Source: Microbacterium profundi
Lineage (GTDB): Bacteria > Actinomycetota > Actinomycetes > Actinomycetales > Microbacteriaceae
DNA: 64,000 nucleotides
Assembly: GCF_000763375.1 (NCBI RefSeq)
Contig: NZ_JPSY01000001.1
Span: 1,302,001-1,366,000, forward strand
Reading direction: 5' to 3'
Part shown: positions 62,265 through 64,000 of the stretch, piece after piece
How positions within the stretch are numbered: position 1 is the first letter of the stretch
How the letters are laid out: the number at the start of each line of letters is the position of its first letter
Notes under the pieces: model-generated
Databases searched by the model: none
Seen by the model: only the letters and a program-made list of their open reading frames with translations
What the model was told of the DNA's origin: nothing
Program-made: the position numbers and the translations under genes

Positions 62265-62583
62265 GCGTACGTCGGCCGAACGTCCGTGCGGGTCGTTGAG
62301 CGAGCAAGCGGGTCGTCGAGCGAGCAAGCGGGTCGTCGAGCGAGCAAGCGGGTCGTCGAGCGAGCAAGCGGGTCGTCGAGCGAGCAAGCGGGTCGTTGAG
62401 CGAGCGGAGCGAGACGAAACGCGTTGAGCGAGCGTAGCGAGTCGAAACGTCACGCCCCGCAGCCCCGACTCCTCCTCCACAGCATCCGCCTTCCACCGAA
62501 AAATCCACCTTTCACACCTTCGTGTGCTGGAATGTCGGACTGTCCGCGAAGACTGAACGGGATCGCAGACAAGGGAGAACACG
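62265..62583. repeat. Tandem 20-bp repeat array and related repeat
   Basis: About five 20-bp units, GGGTCGTCGAGCGAGCAAGC with T/C variation, run from roughly 62290 to 62390. They end in the common actinobacterial word GAGCGAGCGGAGCGAGACGA. A second, diverged copy ends near 62448. The rest of the interval holds the promoter and GGGAG of the DUF2786 gene. No gene is seen. Confidence 0.9.
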
Positions 62584-63309
62584 ATGAGCGAATCCAAACT
62601 GGACCTGATCGCGAAGCTGCTGGCGAAGGCTGAAAGCACGACGCCGGAAGAGGCTGAGGCGCTGACCGAGCACGCCGAGCGGCTGATGGTGAAGTACGGC
62701 ATCGAACAGGCGCGGCTCGATGCGCGGCGCGCGAAACTCGGGCAGGAGCGCGAGGAGATCGTGCAGGAGCAGATGGTCTTCACGGGCTCCTACGCACGAG
62801 ACATCCGCGAGTTGGGCGGCAACGTCGCGTTCGCACTCGGCTCGATCAGGCCGATGCAGTCCGAGCGGCCGGGCGGCGGATTCATCCTGTACTTCGTCGG
62901 GTTCACCTCAGACGTGCAGCAGGCGAAGATTCTCACTGCGAGCCTCGAGGTGCAGGCGATGGTCGCGATGCGGCAATGGTGGGCGAGCCGCCGCGAGCTG
63001 TACCGATGGCACTCCGAGAGCGAGAAGCGGCGCGCGCGCAGCGGATTCATCCGCGGGTTCGGGATCGGTGCCGCCCAGCGTCTACGCGAGAGTCGCGCCA
63101 CGATCCTTGAGGAGGAAGGGTCGGGCACAGCGCTCGTCCTCGCGGATCGCCAGGATCAGGTGGATGCCGTGGTCGACGCGATCCCGCATCGTCGGGGACG
63201 AGCGCGCCAGGGCGCCGATCGTTCGGCCTTCACTCACGGACATCGATCGGGTCTCGAGGCGAACACCGGCGAAAGCGCGGTCACGGCCGGGCGGGGCCTG
63301 TCGGGCTGA
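62584..63309 (+). CDS. DUF2786 domain protein
   Basis: A 241-residue protein. The first 45 residues, LDLIAKLLAKAESTTPEEAE then LTEHAERLMVKYGIEQA, are the DUF2786 signature. The middle part has RELGGNVAFALGSI and VQAMVAMRQWWASRRELYRW. The family occurs in phages and bacteria and has no established role. ATG 62584 is preceded by AAGGGAG. Confidence 0.88.
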   Translation: MSESKLDLIAKLLAKAESTTPEEAEALTEHAERLMVKYGIEQARLDARRAKLGQEREEIVQEQMVFTGSYARDIRELGGNVAFALGSIRPMQSERPGGGFILYFVGFTSDVQQAKILTASLEVQAMVAMRQWWASRRELYRWHSESEKRRARSGFIRGFGIGAAQRLRESRATILEEEGSGTALVLADRQDQVDAVVDAIPHRRGRARQGADRSAFTHGHRSGLEANTGESAVTAGRGLSG

Positions 63310-63339
63310 GGGCGAGCGAGCGAGCGGCAGCAGGCCGGG

Positions 63340-63396
63340 TTCGTTGTGGCTGTCGTTGTCGTTGTCGCTGTCGCTGTCGCTGTCGTTGTCGTCAAG
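63340..63396. repeat. Hexanucleotide simple repeat
   Basis: TGTCGT/TGTCGC units repeat about eight times between the DUF2786 gene and the ArsR gene. The tract is slippage-prone. Confidence 0.85.
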
Positions 63397-63416
63397 TAGG
63401 GTCGACATTCAGGCGA

Positions 63417-63433
63417 TATGATGGATTTATCAT
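63417..63433 (+). promoter_or_regulatory. Promoter -10 element and operator overlapping the ArsR start
   Basis: TATGAT at 63417-63422 is a good -10 box only about 10 bp before the ATG at 63432. ATGAT-GGATTT-ATCAT (63418-63433) is an inverted repeat overlapping both. The geometry suggests a leaderless, autoregulated transcript. Confidence 0.55.
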
Positions 63434-63800
63434 GCCACTAAGTGATGCACACCGTCCGCTGTACGAGGTGAAGGCGAACCTGTTCAAAGGGCTCGCCCAT
63501 CCGCTCCGCATCCGCATCCTCGAACTGCTCTCAGACTCGGACGAAGTGAGCGTCGCCCGCCTCGGCAAAGAGACGGGGCTCGAGGCCTCGCATCTTTCTC
63601 AACACCTGTCAGTACTGCGCCGCCACCGGCTCGTCGTGTCCGAACGCCGCGCCAGCCACGTCTACTACCGCCTGGCCGATCGCCGCACCGCTGAGATGCT
63701 CGCCGTCGCCAGGGCGCTGCTGCTCGAGATCGTGCGCTCCGACGGAGAGCGAATCGACGAGGTCGACGGGCTGCCGGCACTCGCTCAGGCCCGTCCGTGA
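63432..63800 (+). CDS. ArsR-family winged-helix regulator
   Basis: A 122-residue ArsR protein: [20 protein letters not shown], then [20 protein letters not shown] and [15 protein letters not shown] form the winged helix. No clear metal-binding cysteine pair is seen, so the signal is unknown. No Shine-Dalgarno is visible, and a -10 box lies just upstream, so translation may be leaderless. It overlaps the SulP transporter gene by 4 bp, the likely target. Confidence 0.92.
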   Translation: MPLSDAHRPLYEVKANLFKGLAHPLRIRILELLSDSDEVSVARLGKETGLEASHLSQHLSVLRRHRLVVSERRASHVYYRLADRRTAEMLAVARALLLEIVRSDGERIDEVDGLPALAQARP

Positions 63801-64000
63801 CACCCACCACCCGAGCCGCGGCATACATCCGCGGCCTGCTGCCGTCCCGCACCGACTACCGAGATCTGCGCCGCACGTGGAAGGGCGACCTCGTCGCCGG
63901 TCTCACGGTCGGCATCGTCGCGCTCCCCCTCGCTCTGGGATTCGGCGTCAGCTCGGGTGTCAGCGCGGAGGCCGGGCTCATCACCGCGGTCATCGCCGGC
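63797..64000 (+). CDS. SulP-family anion transporter, N-terminal part
   Basis: GTG 63797 overlaps the ArsR stop. The visible 68 codons include [20 protein letters not shown], then [20 protein letters not shown], the first helix and signature of SulP permeases (sulfate, bicarbonate and similar anions). The gene is cut by the window end. Confidence 0.9.
   Translation, partial: MTPTTRAAAYIRGLLPSRTDYRDLRRTWKGDLVAGLTVGIVALPLALGFGVSSGVSAEAGLITAVIAG

Noticed and set aside
62290..62450. CRISPR-like regular array
   Set aside because: The units are directly adjacent with no unique spacers, so it is a tandem repeat.

Overview
The window is high-GC DNA with GTG/TTG starts, ATGA/GTGA gene overlaps, an LigB-type ligase, a BioQ/BioY pair and dispersed 'GGTCGCTGAGCCTGTCGAAG'-type repeats. 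This points to an actinobacterium, most likely of the Microbacteriaceae (Microbacterium-like). The genus is an inference from sequence style, not a database match. No rRNA, tRNA or CRISPR array was seen.

Layout. 0-3 kb: a 2.4-kb insertion sequence with perfect 15-bp inverted ends and a 5-bp target duplication. 3-9 kb: a Fic AMP-transferase, LysR and amidohydrolase remnants, a PIN/excisionase-HTH toxin-antitoxin pair, and a three-gene operon of two membrane proteins and a G-domain protein. 9.2-13.3 kb: an NAD/ADP-ribose cluster (NUDIX-wHTH regulator, ADP-ribosylglycohydrolase fused to a phosphatase-like domain, a small ORF, and a macro-like/SIR2 protein). 13.4-17.2 kb: an Mrr-like nuclease divergent from an alpha/beta hydrolase with a hydrophobic C-terminal region; an IS982-like element splits the hydrolase, and removing it restores the frame exactly.

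17.3-42.3 kb is a full 7-deazaguanine DNA modification island (dpd). One strand carries preQ0 synthesis (queC-queE-queD-folE2) plus a VUT-family transporter. The divergent strand carries a dpdC-like gene, dpdB, dpdA and a second dpdB. Facing these is an eight-gene operon, dpdE-F-G-H-I-J-K-D, with three helicases, an ATPase and a PLD-like protein. The expected flow is GTP to preQ0 (FolE2, QueD, QueE, QueC), exchange of preQ0 into DNA by DpdA with DpdB, possible conversion by the DpdC-like protein, and restriction of unmodified DNA by the helicase/nuclease operon.

42.5-64 kb looks more chromosomal but is patched with remnants: a LacI regulator, a cupin, an alcohol dehydrogenase, an esterase, a HipA-like kinase overlapping a HIRAN protein, an SGNH hydrolase with fragments of a second copy nearby, an AlbA-type regulator, ligB, two more VapBC-type pairs, a BioQ-like TetR with three operator boxes in front of bioY, a pRiA4b ORF-3 protein, purL, a 20-bp tandem repeat, a DUF2786 protein, and an ArsR-SulP pair cut by the window end.
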